Assembly (NCBI GenBank): GCA_964526035.1
Contig: CAZGKE010000005.1
Coordinates: 1-47,570, forward strand
Length of the DNA stretch: 47,570 bases
Direction: 5' to 3'
Source: DAOMOD01 sp964526035
GTDB taxonomy: Bacteria > Pseudomonadota > Gammaproteobacteria > Xanthomonadales > BPKI01
Part shown: positions 8,423-14,928 of the stretch, piece after piece
Layout: each line of letters starts with the position of its first letter
Position numbering within the stretch: the first letter of the stretch is position 1
Notes under the pieces: model-generated
Database searches by the model: none
Seen by the model: the letters and a program-made list of their open reading frames with translations, nothing else
What the model was told of the DNA's origin: nothing
Made by a program: the position numbers and the translations under genes

Positions 8423-9271
8423 ATGGGCAGATCCTGGACGGCCTTTCCTCACCCGGACAAGGCCTTCGACTACAGCGGCACGAAACTGCAGAAGGCCTGG
8501 GGCGAACTGCATTGCGGCGACCAGGAGCCTTTTCCAGACGAGGCGCGACTGCAGGAGTTGCTCGCTGCAGCCGGGAAGGGCGGGAAGGCGCCGGCTTCGG
8601 GCAGGGCTGCGGAAACGCTGCAGGATGCCTGGCGTGCCTTCCACCGCGGCGACTTCCAGCAGGCGGTGGAACTGGGTGAGTCCCTGGGCGTGGCAGGCGC
8701 CACGGTCGCCAACAAGGCCGAGGGCATTCACGCCGTTTACCTGGTCGACGACGACAAGACGAAGCTCAAGCATTTCATGAACTGCGTGGAGCGCGCCGAG
8801 GCTGCCATGGCGGCGCTGCCGAAGGACGCCAACGCGCACTACTTCCGGGCCTTTGCGCTGGGTCGCTACAGCCAGGGCATCTCCATCACCAAGGCGCTGT
8901 CGCAGGGGCTGGCCGGCAAGGTCAAGGAAAGCCTCGACCTGGTCCTGAAGCTCGCCCCGAAGCACGCCGAGGCGCATATCGCACTTGGCCTGTACCACGC
9001 CGAGATCATCGACAAGGTCGGCGCCATGATCGGTGGCCTGACCTACGGCGCCAAGGCGGCAACCTCGATGGAACATCTCGAGAAGGCGCTGAAGCTCACT
9101 CCGAAGGCACCGATCGCCTGGATCGAGTTCGGCAACGGGTTGATCATGTTGCACGGTGACAAGAAGCTGGGCGAGGCGGAGAAGGCATACGCCAAGGCTG
9201 CGGCGATCAAGCCGATTGACGCCATGCAGGCCCTTGATGTGGCTTATGCCAGGGAGCAACTGGAGGACTGA
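8423..9271 (+). CDS. TPR-like helical repeat protein of unknown function
   Basis: I do not recognise a named family for this 282-residue protein. The N-terminal third begins MGRSWTAFPHPDKAFDYSG and has a helical segment DAWRAFHRGDFQQAVELGES. The rest resembles tetratricopeptide helices, for example AEAHIALGLYHAEIIDKVGAM, SMEHLEKALKLTPKAPIAWIEFGNG and GEAEKAYAKAAAIKP. No signal peptide or membrane segment is visible, so it is probably cytosolic. I chose the ATG at 8423 because GGAG lies eight bases upstream; an in-frame ATG at 8393 would add ten residues. It is divergent from the phasin gene and followed by a REP-like region. Confidence 0.8.
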   Translation: MGRSWTAFPHPDKAFDYSGTKLQKAWGELHCGDQEPFPDEARLQELLAAAGKGGKAPASGRAAETLQDAWRAFHRGDFQQAVELGESLGVAGATVANKAEGIHAVYLVDDDKTKLKHFMNCVERAEAAMAALPKDANAHYFRAFALGRYSQGISITKALSQGLAGKVKESLDLVLKLAPKHAEAHIALGLYHAEIIDKVGAMIGGLTYGAKAATSMEHLEKALKLTPKAPIAWIEFGNGLIMLHGDKKLGEAEKAYAKAAAIKPIDAMQALDVAYAREQLED

Positions 9272-9275
9272 AGCC

Positions 9276-9371
9276 CTCCCACAGGCAAGAAGGTCCGATG
9301 CCCCGAGGGCTGGCTTCCCGGAGGCAAGAAGGCCCGGAGCCCCTTGTGGGAGCGGCCTCAGCCGCGACCGT
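9276..9371. repeat. REP-like element with inverted half-site and internal direct repeat
   Basis: The core at 9346-9371 begins GTGGGAGCGGCCTCAGCCGC and contains a GCGGC/GCCGC hairpin with a CTCA loop. CTCCCACA at 9276-9283 is the inverse of TGTGGGAG at 9345-9352, giving a paired arrangement. Between them a 22-base unit starting AGGCAAGAAGG occurs at 9283-9304 and again at 9322-9343, with three differences. A diverged core copy occurs at 38905-38930. Confidence 0.75.
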
Positions 9372-9407
9372 TCGGGTGGTTCGATGCGTTGCGCGTCGGG
9401 GGCAGAG

Positions 9408-9737
9408 TCAGAGCGTCTCCACGCGCGCGGCGCAGATGAAGTCATTCTCGGACAAGCCGCCGACGTCATGGGTGCTGAAGAACACCCTGCAGCGGTTGTA
9501 GCCAACTGCCAGATCGGGGTGGTGGTCTTCGCGATGGGCTACCCACGCCACTGCGTTCACGAACGCCATGGTGTGGTGGTAGTCCTTGAACTCGAAGGTC
9601 TTGGTGATGCCGTCGCCGCTGCGCTCCCAACCGGACAGCAACGCGAGCATGTCGTCAGCGCGTGCTTCGTCGACACGATGCTCTTCGCCGCGGCGTGGGG
9701 AGCAGCGTAGTGCGGCCATCGCTTCAAGGGTAGGCAT
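9408..9737 (-). CDS. phhB: Pterin-4a-carbinolamine dehydratase
   Basis: This 109-residue enzyme dehydrates 4a-hydroxytetrahydrobiopterin, the product of phenylalanine hydroxylase, and so recycles the pterin cofactor. The active-site signature is clear: WVAHREDHHPDLAVGYNRC followed by VFFSTHDVGGLSENDF, with the catalytic histidines and downstream aspartate. Length is normal for the family. Phenylalanine hydroxylase itself is not in the window; some bacterial homologues act on other pterins such as the molybdenum cofactor. A GGAGA lies a few bases before the ATG at 9737. Confidence 0.94.
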   Translation of the reverse strand: MPTLEAMAALRCSPRRGEEHRVDEARADDMLALLSGWERSGDGITKTFEFKDYHHTMAFVNAVAWVAHREDHHPDLAVGYNRCRVFFSTHDVGGLSENDFICAARVETL

Positions 9738-9831
9738 TGTCAGATCTCCGTCGACAGTTGGGTACGCGAGTCTACTTGGCCCATCCTGGCCAGGCCATGA
9801 CGTCGTTCACTGGGCAGCAGGGATGAGCCGC

Positions 9832-9837
9832 TACAAT
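9832..9837 (+). promoter_or_regulatory. Candidate -10 box upstream of nfuA
   Basis: TACAAT matches the -10 consensus at five of six positions. A -35 candidate at normal spacing is weak. The predicted transcription start coincides with the ATG of a seven-codon ORF at 9845. Confidence 0.5.
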
Positions 9838-9844
9838 GGCGACC

Positions 9845-9868
9845 ATGCCAACGAAACCACAGACATGA
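9845..9868 (+). CDS. Seven-codon upstream ORF overlapping the nfuA start
   Basis: ATG at 9845 encodes MPTKPQT and stops at TGA 9866-9868, which overlaps the nfuA ATG (9865-9867) as ATGA. It lies seven bases after a -10-like TACAAT, so it could be read from a leaderless mRNA and feed ribosomes to nfuA, which lacks a clear Shine-Dalgarno sequence. Translation is inferred. Confidence 0.35.
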   Translation: MPTKPQT

Positions 9869-10455
9869 TCAATATCAGCCCCGTCGCCCAGCAACACTTC
9901 CAGCGTCTGATCGAGCAGCAGGACGAACCCGGTCTCGGCATCCGCCTGAGCGCCCTGCGGGGCGGGACGCCGGCCGCCGACTGCCATCTGGAGTTCTGCG
10001 GCGCTGCTGACCTTGCCGGTGACGAATGGGCGCTCGACTGCGAAGGCTTCACGCTCTGGGTCGAGGCGGGCAGCGTGAGTTTTCTCGACGGCGCCGAAAT
10101 CGATCTGCGCGAAGAAGGTGCGGGCAGCGCCCTGAGTATCCGGGCGCCGCGGCTCAAGGGCGATGTGCCCGGCGCCGAGGCCAGCCTGGTGGAGCGCGTT
10201 CGCTACGTGATGGACGCCGAGATCAATCCCGGCGTCGCCTCGCACGGCGGCCGCGTTCACCTCGAAGAAGTCCGTGCGGACGGCACCGTGGTGCTGCGCT
10301 TCGGCGGCGGTTGCCACGGTTGCGGCATGGCTGACGTAACGCTCAAGCAGGGCATCGAGAAGACCCTGATGACGCGCATCCCGGAAATCACTGCAGTAGT
10401 GGACGCCACCGATCACAGCACCGGCGCCAATCCGTATGTGGCGCGGGTGGGGTAG
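9865..10455 (+). CDS. nfuA: Fe-S biogenesis protein NfuA
   Basis: This 196-residue iron-sulfur carrier receives a 4Fe-4S cluster and passes it to target apoproteins, especially under oxidative stress or iron limitation. The N-terminal part resembles a degenerate A-type carrier domain (residues 1-95). The C-terminal Nfu domain holds the cluster-binding pair C150 and C153 in GGGCHGCGMADVTLKQGIE, with the usual INPGVASHGGRVHL upstream. Start choice follows the family N-terminus MINISPVAQQHF at the ATG at 9865; no strong ribosome-binding site precedes it. A hairpin follows at 10487-10507. Confidence 0.95.
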   Translation: MINISPVAQQHFQRLIEQQDEPGLGIRLSALRGGTPAADCHLEFCGAADLAGDEWALDCEGFTLWVEAGSVSFLDGAEIDLREEGAGSALSIRAPRLKGDVPGAEASLVERVRYVMDAEINPGVASHGGRVHLEEVRADGTVVLRFGGGCHGCGMADVTLKQGIEKTLMTRIPEITAVVDATDHSTGANPYVARVG

Positions 10456-10486
10456 GTTGGTATCGGCTATCAGCCATCAGCAACAG

Positions 10487-10507
10487 CTCGCGGCGTGACG
10501 CCGCGAG
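10487..10507. terminator. Hairpin between convergent nfuA and cytochrome genes
   Basis: CTCGCGGC (10487-10494) pairs with GCCGCGAG (10500-10507) around a five-base loop. There is no T run, so factor-independent termination is only possible, not certain. The rest of 10456-10619 shows no gene. Confidence 0.4.
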
Positions 10508-10619
10508 GCATGTCAGGAGGGACGCATGAGCTCGTAGTGCGGCAACCCATGGTGCCGTTCTTTGGCGCGTGGGTTGGCGATGTCGATACAGGCGACCCGG
10601 AGGGCCGCCGCCACACCGT

Positions 10620-10952
10620 TCACTTGAACTCGCGAAGATCCTTCAGATCGCCCTTCTGGCGCGCATAGAACGCAGCCAGGTCGCGGATGTCGCGGTCGCT
10701 CAGGGTGGCCATGAAACCGGCCATGATGGCGTTGTCGCGCTCGCCGGACTTGTATGCCCGCAGGGTGTGCACGAGATAGTCCTCGTACTGACCGGCGAGT
10801 TTGGGGTAGCTGGGATCGGTGGAGGTATTGCCGTCGGTACCGTGGCAGGCCTGGCAGATCTGGGATTTCTGCTGACCGGCTACCGGGTCACCGGCATGAA
10901 CCGCACCGACAGAAGCAAACAGGGTGAACGCCAGCAGGGGAGCGAACTTCAT
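10620..10952 (-). CDS. Small periplasmic cytochrome c (class I, c4 half-like)
   Basis: This 110-residue protein has a signal peptide (MKFAPLLAFTLFASVGAVHA) and one haem c site, CQACH, followed by the family's PSYPKLAGQYEDYLVHTLRAYKSGERDN segment and the MAGFMATLSDRDIRDLAAFYA region that supplies the axial methionine. The PKLAGQ...YL...L..Y..G pattern is that of one half of di-haem cytochrome c4. It should act as a soluble electron carrier in the periplasm. The upstream gene encodes the matching half and overlaps it by four bases (ATGA), so the two are probably translated together. Confidence 0.92.
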   Translation of the reverse strand: MKFAPLLAFTLFASVGAVHAGDPVAGQQKSQICQACHGTDGNTSTDPSYPKLAGQYEDYLVHTLRAYKSGERDNAIMAGFMATLSDRDIRDLAAFYARQKGDLKDLREFK

Positions 10953-11284
10953 TCTGCGGCCTCCTTCAGGCTGGACAGGAAGGCGGAAATGTCGGCGATA
11001 TCCTCATCGCTGAGCGACTCGCCCTGTGCCCGCATGGTCGGGTGCGGGCGCAGCCCGTCGCGGTAAAGGTTCAGTGAATCGACAAGATACCGGTAGTTCT
11101 GGCCGGCGATCTTCGGCACGTGGTAGTGCGGATAGACGTTCTTGTAGCCGGGAACGCCGTGACAGCCGGTGCAGGTGTAGGCCTTGATCCGGCCCTGCTC
11201 GATGTCGCCCTCGTTGGCTGTCGCCAGGCCGGACAGCGCGAGGAGAAGCACGAGCAAACTGGGTGTGACGTTCGGTCGCATCAT
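10949..11284 (-). CDS. Small periplasmic cytochrome c, partner of the following gene
   Basis: This 111-residue protein has a signal peptide ending near GLATA and a single haem site CTGCH, then HYHVPKIAGQNYRYLVDSLNLYRDGLRPHPTM, with a methionine well placed as axial ligand, and a C-terminal LSDEDIADISAFLSSL helix. It is similar in layout to the next gene, which overlaps it as ATGA. Together they look like the two domains of a cytochrome c4 made as separate chains. A terminal oxidase or other partner is not in the window. Confidence 0.92.
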   Translation of the reverse strand: MMRPNVTPSLLVLLLALSGLATANEGDIEQGRIKAYTCTGCHGVPGYKNVYPHYHVPKIAGQNYRYLVDSLNLYRDGLRPHPTMRAQGESLSDEDIADISAFLSSLKEAAE

Positions 11285-11448
11285 TTGAGAGCGTCGTTGA
11301 ATGGGATTCGGTGAAAGGAGGGCGCCGGCAGCCGCGGCAAGGCGCGGAAGTATAGCGGCGACGATGCGTTCCCTGCCAGCGGACCGTTCCGGATGCTGCC
11401 CGACGGCTGCCGGCGCAGCCGATGGTGGTGATCGTCGGCCTGGCTTGG

Positions 11449-11454
11449 CACAAT
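11449..11454 (+). promoter_or_regulatory. Candidate -10 box of dnaX
   Basis: CACAAT lies 30 bases before the dnaX ATG at 11485; no convincing -35 partner is seen. The 200-bp gap at 11285-11484 otherwise shows no gene; in particular the 4.5S RNA gene found before dnaX in some relatives is not recognisable here. Confidence 0.35.
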
Positions 11455-11484
11455 CGTCGGCCTGTTCCGCGGAATGCCGAGTCG

Positions 11485-13089
11485 ATGTCCTACCTAGCTC
11501 TCGCCAGAAAATGGCGGCCGCGGCGGTTCGCCGAACTGGTCGGCCAGGAACACGTTGTGCGGGCGCTGGGCAATGCGCTGGACAGCGGTCGACTGCACCA
11601 CGCCTTCCTGTTCACCGGTACCCGTGGCGTCGGCAAGACCACCATCGCGCGGATCTTCGCCAAGTCACTGAACTGCGAGCGCGGCGTGTCGTCGGAGCCA
11701 TGCGGTGAGTGCAGTACCTGTGTCGAAGTCGACGCCGGACGCTACGTCGACCTGATCGAAATTGATGCTGCCAGCAACACCGGCGTGGACAATGTTCGCG
11801 ATCTCATCGAGAAGGCGCAGTACTCACCGAGTCGTGGCCGCACCAAGGTCTACCTGATTGACGAGGTGCACATGCTTTCCAAGCCCGCCTTCAACGCGCT
11901 GTTGAAGACGCTTGAGGAGCCGCCCGGACACGTCAAGTTCCTGCTCGCCACGACCGACCCGGACAAGCTGCCGGTGACGGTGCTGTCGCGATGCCTGCAG
12001 TTCAACCTCAAGCGGTTGAGCCTGGAGCAGATTGCTGGACAGATGCAGTCCATCCTCGCTGCCGAAGGCATCGAGTCGGAAAACGGCGCCGTCGCGGTGC
12101 TGGCTGAGGGCGCCGACGGCAGCCTGCGCGATGGCCTTTCCCTGCTCGACCAGGCCATCGTGCACGGTGGCGGCCGGGTGCTGGAAGCGCAGGTGCGGGA
12201 CATGCTTGGCAGCATCGATCGCGACCGTGTCCTGGTGCTGATCGACCATCTCGCCGCAGGCGACGGCGGCAAGCTGCTCGACGAGGTGGAATCGCTGGCC
12301 GAGCTGTCGCCTGATTTCGCCGCCGTGCTGAGCGGAATTGCCGAGGCGCTGCATCGTATGCAGCTCGCCCAGCTGATGCCGGAGCGTGCCCGCAGCGACG
12401 CGCTGGCACCGGCCATCAGCGCGCTCGCTGCTCGCGCGAGTCCCGAGGAAGTCCAGCTTTGGTACCAGATGGCGATCGCCGGGCGCCGCGATCTTTCCCT
12501 GGCGCCGACGCCGCGCACCGGTTTCGAGATGGCGCTGTTGCGTATGCTCGCGTTCCGGCCGGGCGGTGCAACGCCGGAGCGCAAGACCCCCACTGCAGCG
12601 CCGCTGCGCAACCATGCCGGACCGACACAGGTGCCGAAGACCGCTGTAGCGACTCCAGCCGCCATGATCCGCGAGGTGCACGCACCGCTGGCCGAGTCCC
12701 TCGAAGTCGATCAGGACAGCTGGCCGAGTCTACTGGAGTCTTGCGAGCTGGCCGGGCCCAATCGGGTGTTTGCATCCCACACGCTGTTCCTGTCGCTGCA
12801 AGGTGATCGACTTGCGGTGGCCTTGCGCGCCGACGATGCGCACCTGCGCAGCCCGCGTGCGGAAGCGGCGCTTGCGAAGGCCTTGAGCACACGACTGGGT
12901 CGGCCGCTCAAGCTCAGCGTCGAACTTGCCGAAGGCGAGGGTGAAACCCTTGCCGAGCGCGAGGCGCGCCTTTCCGACAACCGCCACCGCGCCGCTCTGG
13001 ATGCCGTCGATTCGGACCCCGTGGTCGCCGCGCTCAAACGGAATCTTGGCGCCCGGGTCATTCCCCAATCCGTGAAGCCTTTGGATTAA
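11485..13089 (+). CDS. dnaX: DNA polymerase III subunit gamma/tau
   Basis: This 534-residue clamp-loader ATPase loads the beta clamp and links polymerase to helicase. Visible features: the N-terminus SYLALARKWRPRRF, Walker A TGTRGVGKT at residues 44-52, a zinc site with C64, C73, C76 and C79, Walker B LIDEVHM near 124-130 and the SRC arginine-finger motif near 168-170. A variable Ala/Pro-rich linker and a C-terminal tau region follow. The frame opens at 11422, but MSYLALARK at 11485 is the conserved start. I see no A-rich slippery site like the E. coli one, so a separate gamma product is not supported. It is followed four bases later by ybaB. Confidence 0.97.
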   Translation: MSYLALARKWRPRRFAELVGQEHVVRALGNALDSGRLHHAFLFTGTRGVGKTTIARIFAKSLNCERGVSSEPCGECSTCVEVDAGRYVDLIEIDAASNTGVDNVRDLIEKAQYSPSRGRTKVYLIDEVHMLSKPAFNALLKTLEEPPGHVKFLLATTDPDKLPVTVLSRCLQFNLKRLSLEQIAGQMQSILAAEGIESENGAVAVLAEGADGSLRDGLSLLDQAIVHGGGRVLEAQVRDMLGSIDRDRVLVLIDHLAAGDGGKLLDEVESLAELSPDFAAVLSGIAEALHRMQLAQLMPERARSDALAPAISALAARASPEEVQLWYQMAIAGRRDLSLAPTPRTGFEMALLRMLAFRPGGATPERKTPTAAPLRNHAGPTQVPKTAVATPAAMIREVHAPLAESLEVDQDSWPSLLESCELAGPNRVFASHTLFLSLQGDRLAVALRADDAHLRSPRAEAALAKALSTRLGRPLKLSVELAEGEGETLAEREARLSDNRHRAALDAVDSDPVVAALKRNLGARVIPQSVKPLD

Positions 13090-13093
13090 CGCC

Positions 13094-13420
13094 ATGATGA
13101 AAGCACAGATTGCCGGTCTCATGCAGCAGGCCAAGAAGATGCAGGAGGCCATGGAGAAGGCCCAGGAGGAGCTGGCGCGGGCCGAGGTTGTGGGCCAGGC
13201 GGGAGGAGGCATGGTCACGGTCACCATGAACGGTCGCCACGAAGTGCGCAGGGTCGAGATTGATCGTCAGCTGTTCGCCGACGACGCCGAGATGGCGGAA
13301 GACCTGGTCGCTGCAGCCATCAACGATGCGGTGAACCGGGTTGCCGAGCTCAGCCGCGAGCGCATGGCCGGTCTCGGCGCGGGCATGAACCTTCCACCTG
13401 GCATGAAGTTGCCATTCTAA
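13094..13420 (+). CDS. ybaB: Nucleoid-associated protein YbaB/EbfC
   Basis: This 108-residue protein belongs to the dimeric DNA-binding YbaB/EbfC family. The N-terminal helix is Met/Gln/Lys-rich (QQAKKMQEAMEKAQEEL), followed by VVGQAGGGMVTVTMNGRHEVRRVEID and a C-terminal tail ending GMKLPF, all typical. It sits four bases after dnaX and twelve before recR, the standard recombination-repair cluster order. Two adjacent ATG codons (13094 and 13097) could start it. Confidence 0.96.
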   Translation: MMKAQIAGLMQQAKKMQEAMEKAQEELARAEVVGQAGGGMVTVTMNGRHEVRRVEIDRQLFADDAEMAEDLVAAAINDAVNRVAELSRERMAGLGAGMNLPPGMKLPF

Positions 13421-13432
13421 GAATATGAAACA

Positions 13433-14035
13433 TTGAGCTTTTCACCGCTGCTATCCGAGCTGATCGAGGCGCTTCGCGCGCTTCCAGGGGTGGGTCAAAA
13501 GACCGCTCAGCGCATGGCGTTCCAGCTGATCGAGCGTGATCGCCATGGGGCGCGGCGGCTGGCCTCGGCGCTGGTCGCCGCGGCTGACCGCATCGGGCAT
13601 TGCGAGCGCTGCCGCACTTTCAGCGAGAACCGCCTGTGCGCCACCTGCCAGGCTTCAGGTCGCGATGAAGCCATGCTCTGCGTGGTGGAGACGCCGGTCG
13701 ACCAGCTCGCCATCGAAACCGCGACCGGCTACCGCGGTCGCTACTTCGTGCTGCTGGGTCGCCTGTCGCCGCTGGATGGACTTGGGCCGGCCGAACTGGG
13801 CATGGACCTTCTCGCGCGGCGCCTCGCCGAGGGCGAAACCCGGGAAATGATCATCGCCACCAATCCCACCGTCGAAGGCGAAGCCACCGCGCACTATCTC
13901 GCGCAGATTGCCCGCGGCGCCGGAGTCCAGGCCACCCGCATCGCCCACGGAGTGCCCATCGGCGGTGAACTCGAGTTCGTCGATCGCGGCACTCTTGCGC
14001 ACGCCTTTGGAACCCGCCACCAGGTCGAAGTCTGA
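13433..14035 (+). CDS. recR: Recombination mediator RecR, TTG start
   Basis: This 200-residue protein works with RecO and RecF to load RecA on gapped DNA. It shows the N-terminal helix-hairpin-helix (ALPGVGQKTAQRMAF), a four-cysteine zinc finger at C57, C60, C69 and C72, and a Toprim domain (MLCVVETPVDQLAIE). The start must be TTG at 13433. Only four codons (GAA TAT GAA ACA) separate it from the in-frame ybaB stop, and the encoded SFSPLLSELIEAL is the family N-terminus. No strong ribosome-binding site is visible, so coupling to ybaB translation is likely. Confidence 0.96.
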   Translation: MSFSPLLSELIEALRALPGVGQKTAQRMAFQLIERDRHGARRLASALVAAADRIGHCERCRTFSENRLCATCQASGRDEAMLCVVETPVDQLAIETATGYRGRYFVLLGRLSPLDGLGPAELGMDLLARRLAEGETREMIIATNPTVEGEATAHYLAQIARGAGVQATRIAHGVPIGGELEFVDRGTLAHAFGTRHQVEV

Positions 14036-14043
14036 GGAACCCC

Positions 14044-14388
14044 ATGTCCAATACGCTCTTTGCCAAGATCATCCGCCGCGAGATTCCCGCGGATATCGTC
14101 TTTGAAGATGATGAGGTGCTGGCATTCCGCGACATCAACCCACAGGCGCCGGTGCACGTGCTGTTCATTCCGAAGAAGCCGATCGCCACGCTTGACGATC
14201 TGATCGTGGCCGATGACCCACTGGTGGGTCGGCTGGTCCGCGCGGCGGCAGAGTACGCGCGTCGCGAAGGCCTGGCGGACACGGGCTATCGCACCGTGAT
14301 CAACTGTGGCGATGACGGTGGCCAGACCGTCTACCACCTGCATTTGCACCTGCTTGCCGGTCGCCGCCTGGAGTGGCCTCCGGGTTGA
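14044..14388 (+). CDS. HIT-family (HINT-type) nucleotide-binding protein
   Basis: This 114-residue histidine-triad protein begins NTLFAKIIRREIPADIVFEDD and ends with the triad in YHLHLHLLAGR. HINT proteins hydrolyse purine nucleoside phosphoramidates; the cellular role in bacteria is not settled. It follows recR by eight bases and converges with the Slp-family gene, whose stop codon lies two bases away. Confidence 0.95.
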   Translation: MSNTLFAKIIRREIPADIVFEDDEVLAFRDINPQAPVHVLFIPKKPIATLDDLIVADDPLVGRLVRAAAEYARREGLADTGYRTVINCGDDGGQTVYHLHLHLLAGRRLEWPPG

Positions 14389-14390
14389 AG

Positions 14391-14900
14391 CTACCAGTGG
14401 ATGATGCGCGGCCCCCAGATGCCGGGCACGAAGTGCGCACGCGCGTGCCAGCGGTAGCCGCGGTCGGGCACCCGTTCCGACCACAGGTAGACGGTATCGG
14501 CCTCGACTGCCGGATAGCGATATTCGTATTCACCGACCTTGCCTGTCTCGAATCCGACCAGCGTGCCGGCAATGGTGATGTCACGGCCCTGCTCGAAGAT
14601 GGCTGGATCGTAGAAGCGGTCGCGACAGGCAAGGAAGCGCCCCAGCGGTTCGTAGTCCCAGCGTGGCCGCGCCACCATGTCGAGCGGACGTCCAAGGATT
14701 TCAAAGCAGGTCCGTTCTGCCTCCGGCACCACCGAGACAATGCTGCCGCCCCAGCGCACTCGTTCGCCTGTGGGGCCAGCCTGGTCCGGCAAGCTAGCGG
14801 CAAACTGTCCCTGCAGCGGTTTCGGCGCGCTGGCGCAGGCCGCAAGCCCGAGCGCCAGAACAATGGCCAGGCTGGTGGAAACGAACGGGGATGTGTTCAC
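14391..14900 (-). CDS. Slp-family outer-membrane lipoprotein
   Basis: This is a 169-residue lipoprotein precursor. A GTG start at 14900 gives VNTSPFVSTSLAIVLALGLAAC, a signal peptide with lipobox LAAC, and has GAGGT just upstream. The mature part contains the Slp-like VRWGGSIVSV...CFEILGRPLD...GRFLACRDRFYDPAIFEQGRDITIAGTLVG pattern and ends GIWGPRIIHW. Slp proteins are outer-membrane lipoproteins linked to starvation or acid stress in enterobacteria; the function here is unknown. The open frame runs much further upstream but only this start gives a lipoprotein signal. It is transcribed in the same direction as the tgpA gene just upstream. Confidence 0.9.
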   Translation of the reverse strand: MNTSPFVSTSLAIVLALGLAACASAPKPLQGQFAASLPDQAGPTGERVRWGGSIVSVVPEAERTCFEILGRPLDMVARPRWDYEPLGRFLACRDRFYDPAIFEQGRDITIAGTLVGFETGKVGEYEYRYPAVEADTVYLWSERVPDRGYRWHARAHFVPGIWGPRIIHW

Positions 14901-14928
14901 GATTGACCTCGAGGTTGCGGGAGACAAT

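Noticed and set aside
11285..11484. Possible 4.5S RNA gene upstream of dnaX
   Set aside because: The conserved SRP RNA core that should contain GGTCAGG and GGAAGCAGCC is not present.
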